Source: Actinoallomurus iriomotensis
GTDB lineage: Bacteria; Actinomycetota; Actinomycetes; Streptosporangiales; Streptosporangiaceae
Assembly: GCF_030269445.1 (NCBI RefSeq)
Contig: NZ_BSTJ01000002.1
Span: 434,001-498,000, forward strand
DNA length: 64,000 bases
Direction of reading: 5' to 3'
A program made the translations under genes and the position numbers. The notes under the pieces are model-generated. The model worked only from the letters and a program-made list of their open reading frames with translations. It was not told where the DNA came from and ran no database searches. The first letter of the stretch is position 1, and each line of letters opens with the position of its first letter. Positions 44,176 to 51,830 of the stretch are shown piece after piece.

Positions 44176-45999
44176 TCAGTCCGAGCCGGTGTGCTGGGCG
44201 GCCAGTCGCACGGACGCGTTGACCGCTCCGTACCCTCGGTAGTCTCCGACGCGCTGCACGATCTCGAAGAAGACGTGCCCGGTGGTCCGCGTGTAGAGGT
44301 GGAGAAACTCCCCGTGGTCGTCGCGGTCGTACAGCAGGCCGAGCTCGCGGAGGGTCCGGTGCCGCTCGGCGCCCAGGTCGTGGCGGGCTTCGAGGTCGTC
44401 GTAATAGTTGGCGGGGATGGGCAGCAGCAGGTCCCCGACCGCGCGCAGCCGCCGTGCGGTGGCCACGATGTCCCGGCTGCCCAGTGCGACGTGCTGCCAC
44501 GGGATCTGCGGCGCACCCGGTCGCGCCCCGACATACGCCACGTTGAGCGCGACGCGTACGGCGCCGTCCGGGCCGGCCACCGCCCGGCTGCGCAGCAGGC
44601 CGTACGGGTCGGCGAGCTCCAGGCTCTCGTCCGGTCGCAGCCCCAGCACGCTGCGGTAGAACAGCGACGCCTCGTCGAAGTAGTGCCATGGCTGGGTGAG
44701 CGCCACATGGTCGATGTGGGTGATCCCGGCGGACGGCACCGGGTCGCTCGGCACCTCGGTGAAGTCGTCGGTCCAGCTCGGATGGTCCGGCCGCGCCGTA
44801 CGGCAGAAGAACAGTGCGGTGCCGTCCGGCGCCGCGATCGCGTCCAGGGGCGCCTCGCGAGGACCGCGGCGCCTCGGCAGGACCGGTGCGAGCAGCGACT
44901 CCGCGCGCTTGACCGAACCCGCCGGGTCGGGTGTCTCCAGGCCGATCGCGGACAGGGCCGGGCCGGTCGCGCTGTCCGGGTCGCCGGTGTTCAGCAGGAT
45001 GCGGGCCTGGTCCTGCTCCCATAGCTCAACCGGTTTGGTGGGGTGTCCGCCGGTACGGGCGAACCCGAGGGCGGTGAGGAGCCCGCTCAGCCGCCCGGTG
45101 TCGGGCGTGGCCAGCTCCGCGAACGCGAAGCCGGTCGGCACGACGGGAGCGGGCGGCGGGACGAGGCCGGTCGCCTCCGGCCCGAGGCGCGCGGAGACGG
45201 ACTCCTCCAATGCGATCAGGGAGCGCATGGCGTCGCGAGCGGTACGGCCGGCGTCGGCCTGCCGGAAGATGTCGTTGAAGACCTCCAGCGACAGGGGTCC
45301 CCGGTAGCCGGCCCGCAGGACGTGGCCCACCAGCCCGGCCACGTCGAAGGCGCCCTGCCCGGGGAAACAGCGGTAGTGGCGGCTCCACTGCAGGACGTCC
45401 ATGGACAGGTACGGCGCGTCGGCGAGCTGGAGGAAGAAGATCTTCTCGGCCGGGATCTCCTCGATGCCGGCCGGGTCCGAGCCCCGCGAAAGGATGTGGA
45501 AGCTGTCCAGGCAGACGCCCAGGGCCGGATGGTCGGCCAGTTCCACGATCCGCCAGGCGTGCCGGTAGTCGTCGACGTGCCGCCCCCACGCGAGTGCTTC
45601 GTAGGCGACGCGGATGCCGTGCTCGGCGGCCCGGCCGGCGAGAAGACGCAGCTGTTCAGCGGCGAGCCCGTCATCGGCGATCGTGTCGGGCGAGACGCTC
45701 GAGCACACCAGGAGCAGGTCGGCTCCGAGGCGTTCCATCACCGCGAACTTGTGTTCGGCGCGGCGCAGGTTACGGCCGAGGATGTCGGACGGCACCGCCT
45801 CGAAGTCCCGGAACGGCTGGAACAGGTCGATGCTCAGGCCGAGGTCGGCCGCTCTGGCCCGTATCTCCTCAGGCGCCGACGGGCTGGAGAGCAGGTCGGC
45901 CTCGAAGATCTCCACGCCATCGAACCCGGCATCGGCGGCGGCGGGGAGCTTGCCGGTCAGCGGGCCGCTGAGCGACACCGTGGCGATGGATTTGCGCAT
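44176..45999 (-). CDS. qsuB: 3-Dehydroshikimate dehydratase, QsuB-type fusion
   Basis: A 607-residue two-domain protein. Residues 1-280 are a TIM-barrel sugar-isomerase-type domain (FDGVEIFEADLL, LGVCLDSFHILSRG, IFFLQLADAPYLSMD, PLSLEVFNDIFR) with the metal ligands of dehydroshikimate dehydratases, converting 3-dehydroshikimate to protocatechuate. Residues about 285-607 resemble 4-hydroxyphenylpyruvate dioxygenase, with vicinal-oxygen-chelate motifs (THIDHVALTQPWHYFDEASL, GHVFFEIVQRVGDYRGYG). This matches QsuB, in which the second domain has no firmly assigned reaction. The start at 45999 has GAGG nearby. Further aromatic-ring-cleavage genes are not in the window. Confidence 0.93.
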   Translation of the reverse strand: MRKSIATVSLSGPLTGKLPAAADAGFDGVEIFEADLLSSPSAPEEIRARAADLGLSIDLFQPFRDFEAVPSDILGRNLRRAEHKFAVMERLGADLLLVCSSVSPDTIADDGLAAEQLRLLAGRAAEHGIRVAYEALAWGRHVDDYRHAWRIVELADHPALGVCLDSFHILSRGSDPAGIEEIPAEKIFFLQLADAPYLSMDVLQWSRHYRCFPGQGAFDVAGLVGHVLRAGYRGPLSLEVFNDIFRQADAGRTARDAMRSLIALEESVSARLGPEATGLVPPPAPVVPTGFAFAELATPDTGRLSGLLTALGFARTGGHPTKPVELWEQDQARILLNTGDPDSATGPALSAIGLETPDPAGSVKRAESLLAPVLPRRRGPREAPLDAIAAPDGTALFFCRTARPDHPSWTDDFTEVPSDPVPSAGITHIDHVALTQPWHYFDEASLFYRSVLGLRPDESLELADPYGLLRSRAVAGPDGAVRVALNVAYVGARPGAPQIPWQHVALGSRDIVATARRLRAVGDLLLPIPANYYDDLEARHDLGAERHRTLRELGLLYDRDDHGEFLHLYTRTTGHVFFEIVQRVGDYRGYGAVNASVRLAAQHTGSD

Positions 46000-46012
46000 G
46001 CCTTCCTCCGGG

Positions 46013-46343
46013 TCAGGAACCGATGAGTTCGGCCAGGTGGACGAGCATCCGCTCGGCGTCGGGCCTGATTCCGGTGAAGAGCCGGAAGGCGCCGTCGGCC
46101 TGGAAGACGACCCATTCCCCGCCGCCGAGCCGCCGCGCCTCACGGAGCAGCGCGGTCTCCAGCGGGCGATAGACCACGTCGGCCACCCACAGATCCGGCC
46201 GGAGCAGGGCGGCGGCACCGTCCGGGATGCGCGGCCATGCCGACCGACGTCGCGTTGACGAGACCGTCCGCGTCCGCCAGCAGGTCGGCGGGTGATGAGG
46301 TCCCGATGTCGGACTCGATCGGCCCGATCAGGTATGAAGTCAT
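46013..46343 (-). pseudogene. Decayed shikimate/quinate dehydrogenase gene
   Basis: The minus strand begins MTSYLIGPIESDIGTSS, the start of a shikimate dehydrogenase, but jumps at once to ADLLADADGLVNATSVGMAA, which normally lies near residue 180. After another frame change it resumes as FQADGAFRLFTGIRPDAERM and ends LAELIGS. Some 150 internal residues are missing and the length (331 nt) is not a multiple of three. A functional gene here would have supplied 3-dehydroshikimate to the qsuB product, so the catabolic route has lost its local entry step. Confidence 0.8.
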
Positions 46344-46391
46344 GCCCGTTCCTTCTCGGACAGCCAGGACAGACGCCGGAGCGACCGGTCG

Positions 46392-46416
46392 CAATGTACG
46401 AACTAGTACGTTATAG
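46392..46416. promoter_or_regulatory. TetR operator in front of the shikimate-catabolism genes
   Basis: ACG-A-ACTAGT-A-CGT (46398-46411) is a 14-bp palindrome with one mismatched pair, embedded in CAATGTACGAACTAGT and followed by TTATAG. It lies 55 bp upstream of the decayed dehydrogenase start, the natural promoter position for the qsuB-tetR transcript. Confidence 0.55.
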
Positions 46417-46576
46417 CACTGCGTATGGCCGTGGTCAGGTGATGACCGCGATGCGGCCGGCCGGCGCCTGCGACAGGGCCGGATGCCGAGGCCGACGACA
46501 TCGGACGGCTCCTCAGGGGTGACGTCACATTGGATATCGCCGTCAGGGTCGACGGCGGCGATGAGGACGGCCGGGT

Positions 46577-46741
46577 CTACTTGTCCAGGAGTCCGGCCGT
46601 GCCCGCCGTCGCCTTGAGTACGTATATCGCTCCTGCCGTGAAGCCGGCCGCCGTGCACCCCATGACCATGACGACTTTGGCCGTGAGGGCGCAACGCCGA
46701 CGCCGCCGCGCCGTAATTCTGGTCACATATCCCGTCTCCAT
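46577..46741 (-). CDS. Small membrane protein (54 aa), unrecognised
   Basis: A short gene below usual length cut-offs. GAGAGGAG lies 5 nt before the ATG at 46741, an excellent ribosome site. The product has a basic N-terminus (ITARRRRRC), one hydrophobic segment (about 18-42, ALTAKVVMVMGCTAAGF then TAGAIYVL) and a short tail ending GLLDK. This fits a single-pass protein with the N-terminus inside. I do not recognise the family. It lies between the shikimate genes and the esterase and could be a stand-alone gene. Confidence 0.55.
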   Translation of the reverse strand: METGYVTRITARRRRRCALTAKVVMVMGCTAAGFTAGAIYVLKATAGTAGLLDK

Positions 46742-47147
46742 GCCAACTCCTCTCCTGCGTCCGTAAACCGTTGCGGGTGTCGATATGGAGCGTGGTGGCC
46801 CTAAGACGACGATCTGACGCTAGTGCCTGCCGGCTTCCCAGACACCAAGGACTGAGAATTTCCACCCGACTCGACCGGAGTAAAGATCCGAACAATTAGT
46901 AAATGCACCCAGAAGCAACAATTTGAAGCGCACAGCGGGCACCTGGCGCCTGACCCGTGCCGGGAAGCGGCTCAAGGTCGCGCTCGAGCCCTTCGCCGGT
47001 CTGCCACAGGACGGCCGGGACGGACCGCACGCCAAGGCCGGCGACCACGGTGATCAAGACCGTCAGTATCGTGATCGAGGTGGTCCGATAAGCAACCCCG
47101 AGCGCGTTTACAATCACCGCTGAGCGTTGGAACGAAGGAGCCACATA
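46742..47147. other. Intergenic region without a supported gene
   Basis: This gap separates the 54-residue membrane protein (-) from the esterase (+). Positions 46850-46930 are clearly AT-richer than the surroundings, which suggests a promoter region. A minus-strand frame around 46896-47120 has a hydrophobic stretch (ITILTVLITVVAGLGV) but no convincing start site. Confidence 0.4.
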
Positions 47148-48647
47148 TTGGATATCACTGTCTCTACCGTCCATGGCAGGGTACGCGGACTGGAGCGGGA
47201 CGGTGTCGCGGCCTTTCTGGGAATTCCGTATGCGGCTCCTCCGTACGGCCTTCGCCGCATGCGGCCTCCGCTGCCTCCCGAGTCGTGGTCCGGCGAGCGC
47301 GACTGCCGCCGGCACGGGAACTCGATGTTCCAGCCGGGTTATCTTCCCGCTCTGGCCGGGCTCCTGGTGGCGGCGGAAGGTCCCGGTGAGGACTGCCTGA
47401 ACCTGAACATCTGGACCCCGGCTCCCGGGCGCGCCGGCGGTCGCCTTCCCGTGCTGGTCTGGATTCACGGAGGCGCGTTCCGTAACGGGTCCGGCTCGCT
47501 TCCCACCTACGACGGCGGGAAACTCGCCGCTGACGGCGTGGTCTGCGTCAGTATCAACTACCGGCTCGGCGCCGAGGGCTTTCTCCTCCTACCCGACGGC
47601 ACCGCCAACCTCGGCCTGCTCGACCAGATCGCCGCCCTGCGGTGGGTCCACGAGAACATCGCGGGATTCGGCGGCGACCCGGACAACGTCACCGTCTTCG
47701 GCCAGTCGGCCGGTGCCATCAGTATCGCCGCCCTGATGGCCATGCCCCGGGGAAAGGGATTGTTCCGCCGCGCCATCCTGCAAAGCGGTGCCGGACACCA
47801 CGCCCATTCCGCGCACCTCGGCCGCAAGATCACCGAACGGCTCGCCGCCCTCGCCGGTGTCGAGCACACCACCGAGGCCCTGGCCACGACACCGCCCGAG
47901 CGCCTCATCGCCGCCAACGCCGCCCTCTCCCAGGAGATCTCCCGAGCCGCCGACCCGGGTGAGTGGGGCGAGTCCGCCGGCGGCGGCACCACCGTGCTGC
48001 CGGTCGTCGACGGAACCACTCTGCCGGCCCGTCCCATCGACGCGATCGCCGCGGGAGCCGGCCACGAGGTCGACGTGCTCACCGGCACCAACGCCGAGGA
48101 GTTCCGGCTGTTCCTCGTGCCGTTGGGCATCGCCGATCACATCACGGACGACCTCGTGCGTGGCTTTCTCTCCGCCTTCGGTCTGGACGCCGTGAACGCG
48201 CTCGCCGTCTACCGCGCGGCACGTCCGGACGCCTCGCCTGGTGATCTGTTCTCCACCGCGATGACCGACATGGCCTATCGCATCCCCGCCATCCGCCTCG
48301 CCGAAGCCCGCGCCGCCCACGGCGCGCCGACCTTCGTCTACGAGTTCGCCTGGCCTTCGCCTGCCCGGGACGGACGCCTGGGCGCCTGCCACATGGCCGA
48401 GATCGGCTTCGTCTTCGGCAATCCCACTGACCCCCTCCGCGGGCCGGGTGCTCCCCACGATCTGTCCGACCGGATGCGCGCCGCGTGGACCTCCTTCGCC
48501 CGCCACGGACGGCCCGACACGGACCGGCTACCCGCCTGGCCCTCCTACCTTCCGCATCGCTCAGTCCTCCGCTTCACCGGCACGGACTCCGCCGTCGTGC
48601 GCGACCCGTCAGGCCGCGAACGCAGGCTCTGGGAAGGGGCCCGATAG
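47148..48647 (+). CDS. Type-B carboxylesterase
   Basis: A 499-residue alpha/beta-hydrolase of the carboxylesterase/cholinesterase family. It shows FLGIPYAAPP, EDCLNLNIWTP, the oxyanion hole VWIHGGAF, the nucleophile elbow FGQSAGA and the late ACHMAEIGFVFGNP with the catalytic histidine. I place the start at TTG 47148 because AAGGAG stands 8 nt upstream and MDITVSTVHGRVRGL is the usual family beginning. The TTG at 47127 has no such site. No signal peptide is visible, so it is probably cytoplasmic. It is transcribed alone and its ester substrate is unknown. Confidence 0.9.
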   Translation: MDITVSTVHGRVRGLERDGVAAFLGIPYAAPPYGLRRMRPPLPPESWSGERDCRRHGNSMFQPGYLPALAGLLVAAEGPGEDCLNLNIWTPAPGRAGGRLPVLVWIHGGAFRNGSGSLPTYDGGKLAADGVVCVSINYRLGAEGFLLLPDGTANLGLLDQIAALRWVHENIAGFGGDPDNVTVFGQSAGAISIAALMAMPRGKGLFRRAILQSGAGHHAHSAHLGRKITERLAALAGVEHTTEALATTPPERLIAANAALSQEISRAADPGEWGESAGGGTTVLPVVDGTTLPARPIDAIAAGAGHEVDVLTGTNAEEFRLFLVPLGIADHITDDLVRGFLSAFGLDAVNALAVYRAARPDASPGDLFSTAMTDMAYRIPAIRLAEARAAHGAPTFVYEFAWPSPARDGRLGACHMAEIGFVFGNPTDPLRGPGAPHDLSDRMRAAWTSFARHGRPDTDRLPAWPSYLPHRSVLRFTGTDSAVVRDPSGRERRLWEGAR

Positions 48648-48713
48648 CGGATCGGGCGCCCCTCGACCGGTGCGCGTTCTCGGTCTGGGACGCCCGCCCG
48701 CGCCGTACGACAG

Positions 48714-48729
48714 GTGACGTGATCGTCAC
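48714..48729. promoter_or_regulatory. Palindrome upstream of the LuxR regulator
   Basis: GTGACG-TGAT-CGTCAC has perfect 6-bp arms around 4 nt. It lies in the 253-bp gap (48648-48900) before the LAL regulator gene and is the clearest operator-like structure there. No gene is supported in the gap. Confidence 0.4.
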
Positions 48730-48900
48730 GGAGAGGATCGCTATCACGATCTCCGCTTCGGGATAACCTCCGTGCGAAATCATGAGCCCCCACCTGGAGA
48801 CGCCTGTGGCCAGCTCCATTCGCCGTCTTCTCTCCCTCCGTCCATCTCCCGACGTGACCCGCTGCCACACGATCCGCCGTCACTCCGCGCTCGGGCGCTA

Positions 48901-51711
48901 ATGGATCAATCGGTTTCACGGGCCCGCTTACACGAGCGATCAGCTGGCCTTCGCGCGATCGACCGGTTGCTCCACGCGCTCAGAAAGGGTGGCGGCGGTG
49001 CACTGTTTCTCACGGGTGACACGGGGCTCGGCAAGACGACGCTGCTCAACCTGGCCGCGCACCGCGCCGGGCCGCGGGTGAAGGTCGCCCGGGCACGCGG
49101 GCAGGCGATGGAGGTGGAGCTCCGTCTCGGGCTGGCCGCCCAGGCCCTGGAGCCGCTGGGCGGGCTGCGCCTGGGTCCGTCCGCGATCGCGGCGGAGCCT
49201 GCCGAGTCCCGGGTGGCGGTATGGCTTCGAGCCCGGGCATGGCTGGAGACGACCGCGTCGACCACCCCGGTTCTGCTGCTCCTGGATGACCTGCACTGGT
49301 CCGACCCGGACTCGCTGGAGCTGATCGCATTCCTCAGCCGGCGGATCCGAGAGGTCCCCGTCGGGATCATCGCCGGGCTGCGGCCGTGGCCGCCCGCCGC
49401 GCGGGAGCTGGTGGATCAGCTGGTGGCCGACGGCACCGCGGACAGCGTCGAGCTGGCGCCGCTGTCGCGGCCCGGCGCGCAGTTGATGCTCGCGGAGCTG
49501 CTCTCGCGGCAGTCCGAACACCGCGTCCGGGTCGATGGGCCGGACGGCGGAGACCTCGCGAGCCGGGCGTGGACCCTGGCCGGGGGGAACCCGTTCCTCA
49601 TCGAGCAGCTGGCAAAGATCGTCATCTCTGAGGGGGGCCTGCCCGAGCCCGAGGGCATCGATCTCGGCGAGTTCCGCAGGGTGCTACTGCTGTCGACGTT
49701 CGCGGCGCTGCCTTCGCAGGCCATCGAGTACGCCCGCGCCGCCTCGGTGCTCGGCAGCGAGTTCCGGCTGGCCCTCGTACCACCCGTGGCGAGCCTGGAT
49801 CCCGAACAGGCAGCCGACGGTCTCGAAGCGCTCTTCGGGAACGGCCTGCTGACCGAGACCCGACGTGGTTGGGCGGCTTTCGCCCATCCACTGATCGCGC
49901 GAGCCGTCTACGAGGACCTGTCCCCGGTGCGTCGAATCCGGCTGCACGCGCGCGCCTTCGAGCGTCTGGCCGGCCTGGGTGAGGTCTCCCTCGCCGCACA
50001 TCACGCCGTGGCGGCCGACCTGGTGGGCGACCCGGCCGCGATCGCGGCGGTGACCGCGGCGGGCGACGCCTCGATGTGCGCCGGCGCGGTGCGGCGTGCG
50101 GTGGAGCACCTGCAGGCCGCCGTCGAACTGTGCGCGGGCGAGGTTCCCGGGATGCTGTGGCTGCGGCTCGGGGAGGCCTGGCTGGCCGCTGGGCAGCCGA
50201 CACGGGCCGCCGAATGCTGCCGCTCGGCCGCCTCGACCGCGGACCTGGTCGGTGCGCCCAGGGTGCGCGCGTTGCGGCTGCTCGCAAGGGCGATGGCCTT
50301 CGCCAGCGACATCCCGAGCTCCGGACGGGCCGCCGAGGAGGCGCTGGAGTACGCCCGCGCGTCGGCTCCGGAGACGGTGGGCTCGGTCATCGTCGAGCAG
50401 GTACACGCGGTGTGGCAGAGCTCCGGCCCGGCACCGGCGTCCGTCCTGATCGACGCTCTGTACGGCGAGAGCGAGCTCCGCGACCCCGGGCTGCGCGCGA
50501 TGCGGAGCTTCGTCAACTACTACGCCCATGCGGACGCCGGCGCCCTCGATGAGTTGAGCGCGCTCGTGGGCGACGATACGGATCTGAACATCGGTGAGGA
50601 CCAGAACTCGCCCTTCGACCCCACGCTGCTCTACCTCAGCATCGCCTGCCTCAGTGAGCGGTTCGACGACGAGGAGCGGGTGCGCGGTCGAGCTCGGGAG
50701 CGGGCGACGGCCCGGGGACTCATTCATGCGCAGCTCGCCTTGGACATCTCCAAGGTCGACAGCCTGTTGCGCCAGGGCCGGCTGACCGAGGCGCGAGGCG
50801 TGCTCGACGATTGCGGGCGGGTCGCGGACGTGGTGCCGTTGATGCACGAAACGATCGACCTCAGCCGTGCCGCCCTGGCCTGTGAGTTCGGTGACACCGG
50901 ACGGGCCCGCGCGCTCTTGACCGCCGCCGGCCCACCGCACCTGATGTGGATGAGCCGGGTGTGGGCAGCTCATCTGGAAGCCGTGATCAGGCTGAACGAC
51001 GAGGACACCGACGCGGCCTCCGCCGGTTATCTCGAGCTGGAACGGCTGATCGACGAGCTGGGCGTGCGGGACCCGTGCGTTGTTCCCTGGGCGCCGTTCG
51101 CCATCCGCGCACATCTGCGTTCGGACCGTCTGGAGGACGCCGAGCGCGTCTGCGGCCGGGTCGAGGCGGTGATGCATGATCTGCCCGGCATGTGGCCCCG
51201 CCTGACCGCGTCGGCCGGGCGAGCGGGCCTGGCCGCGGCCAGGGGCGACAGGCGGAGCGCGTTGGCGCTGTACACCGAAGCGGTGGCCCTTCCCGTTCCG
51301 CTGCCGTTGGAACGTGCCCGCGTGCTGCTGGACTCCGGATCATGGCTGCGGCGCGTCAACCAACCTCTGGCGGCCCGCGAGCATCTCGCCGAGGCGCTCG
51401 GGATCGCGGAACGGGCCGGCGCGGTCGGGCTCGCGGCGCGTGCCGCGGCCGAGCTGCGGGTGGCCGGAGGACGTCGCCGTTCCCAGCGGGAGCCGCGCGG
51501 GCAGCTCACGGCCCAGGAGACGCGAGTGGCATCGCTGGCCTCGCAGGGTCTGACGAACGCCGAGGTGGCGCACCAACTGTCCCTGTCGGTGAAGACGATC
51601 GAAACACACCTGACCCGGATCTACCGCAAGCTGAGCGTGCGCTCCAAGCGAGAGCTGCGGGCCCATCTCCCTCGGCCGGAACCTGCCGACCATTGGTCCG
51701 GGCTCGGATAA
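48901..51711 (+). CDS. LAL-type LuxR-family transcriptional regulator
   Basis: A 936-residue large ATP-binding LuxR regulator. Walker A is GDTGLGKTT (residues 39-46) and Walker B is VLLLLDDLHWSDPDS. A long helical tetratricopeptide-like middle follows, and the C-terminal LuxR helix-turn-helix (about 870-930) reads LTAQETRVASLASQGLTNAE, then VAHQLSLSVKTIETHL. Such proteins are usually pathway-specific activators of polyketide and other secondary-metabolite clusters. It is 120 bp upstream of and parallel to the Pfa-like synthase genes, so it probably controls them. The ATG at 48901 has no clear ribosome site. Codons upstream in the same frame lack homology. Confidence 0.92.
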   Translation: MDQSVSRARLHERSAGLRAIDRLLHALRKGGGGALFLTGDTGLGKTTLLNLAAHRAGPRVKVARARGQAMEVELRLGLAAQALEPLGGLRLGPSAIAAEPAESRVAVWLRARAWLETTASTTPVLLLLDDLHWSDPDSLELIAFLSRRIREVPVGIIAGLRPWPPAARELVDQLVADGTADSVELAPLSRPGAQLMLAELLSRQSEHRVRVDGPDGGDLASRAWTLAGGNPFLIEQLAKIVISEGGLPEPEGIDLGEFRRVLLLSTFAALPSQAIEYARAASVLGSEFRLALVPPVASLDPEQAADGLEALFGNGLLTETRRGWAAFAHPLIARAVYEDLSPVRRIRLHARAFERLAGLGEVSLAAHHAVAADLVGDPAAIAAVTAAGDASMCAGAVRRAVEHLQAAVELCAGEVPGMLWLRLGEAWLAAGQPTRAAECCRSAASTADLVGAPRVRALRLLARAMAFASDIPSSGRAAEEALEYARASAPETVGSVIVEQVHAVWQSSGPAPASVLIDALYGESELRDPGLRAMRSFVNYYAHADAGALDELSALVGDDTDLNIGEDQNSPFDPTLLYLSIACLSERFDDEERVRGRARERATARGLIHAQLALDISKVDSLLRQGRLTEARGVLDDCGRVADVVPLMHETIDLSRAALACEFGDTGRARALLTAAGPPHLMWMSRVWAAHLEAVIRLNDEDTDAASAGYLELERLIDELGVRDPCVVPWAPFAIRAHLRSDRLEDAERVCGRVEAVMHDLPGMWPRLTASAGRAGLAAARGDRRSALALYTEAVALPVPLPLERARVLLDSGSWLRRVNQPLAAREHLAEALGIAERAGAVGLAARAAAELRVAGGRRRSQREPRGQLTAQETRVASLASQGLTNAEVAHQLSLSVKTIETHLTRIYRKLSVRSKRELRAHLPRPEPADHWSGLG

Positions 51712-51830
51712 AGATCAGGGCATCCCCCCGACGCAAGGGTGCCCCGAGCGGGCCTCGCCACCAGCCCGCCCGGTCGGATCGGCGCCGCCGCCGGCCGCGG
51801 ACGGTGCCTAAAACTACGGGACAGTCCCCG

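Noticed and set aside
46896-47120. Minus-strand frame with a hydrophobic stretch (ITILTVLITVVAGLGV), possibly a small membrane protein
   Set aside because: No ribosome site at any start codon, the frame overlaps the esterase start, and I recognise no similarity. GC-rich third positions alone are weak evidence.
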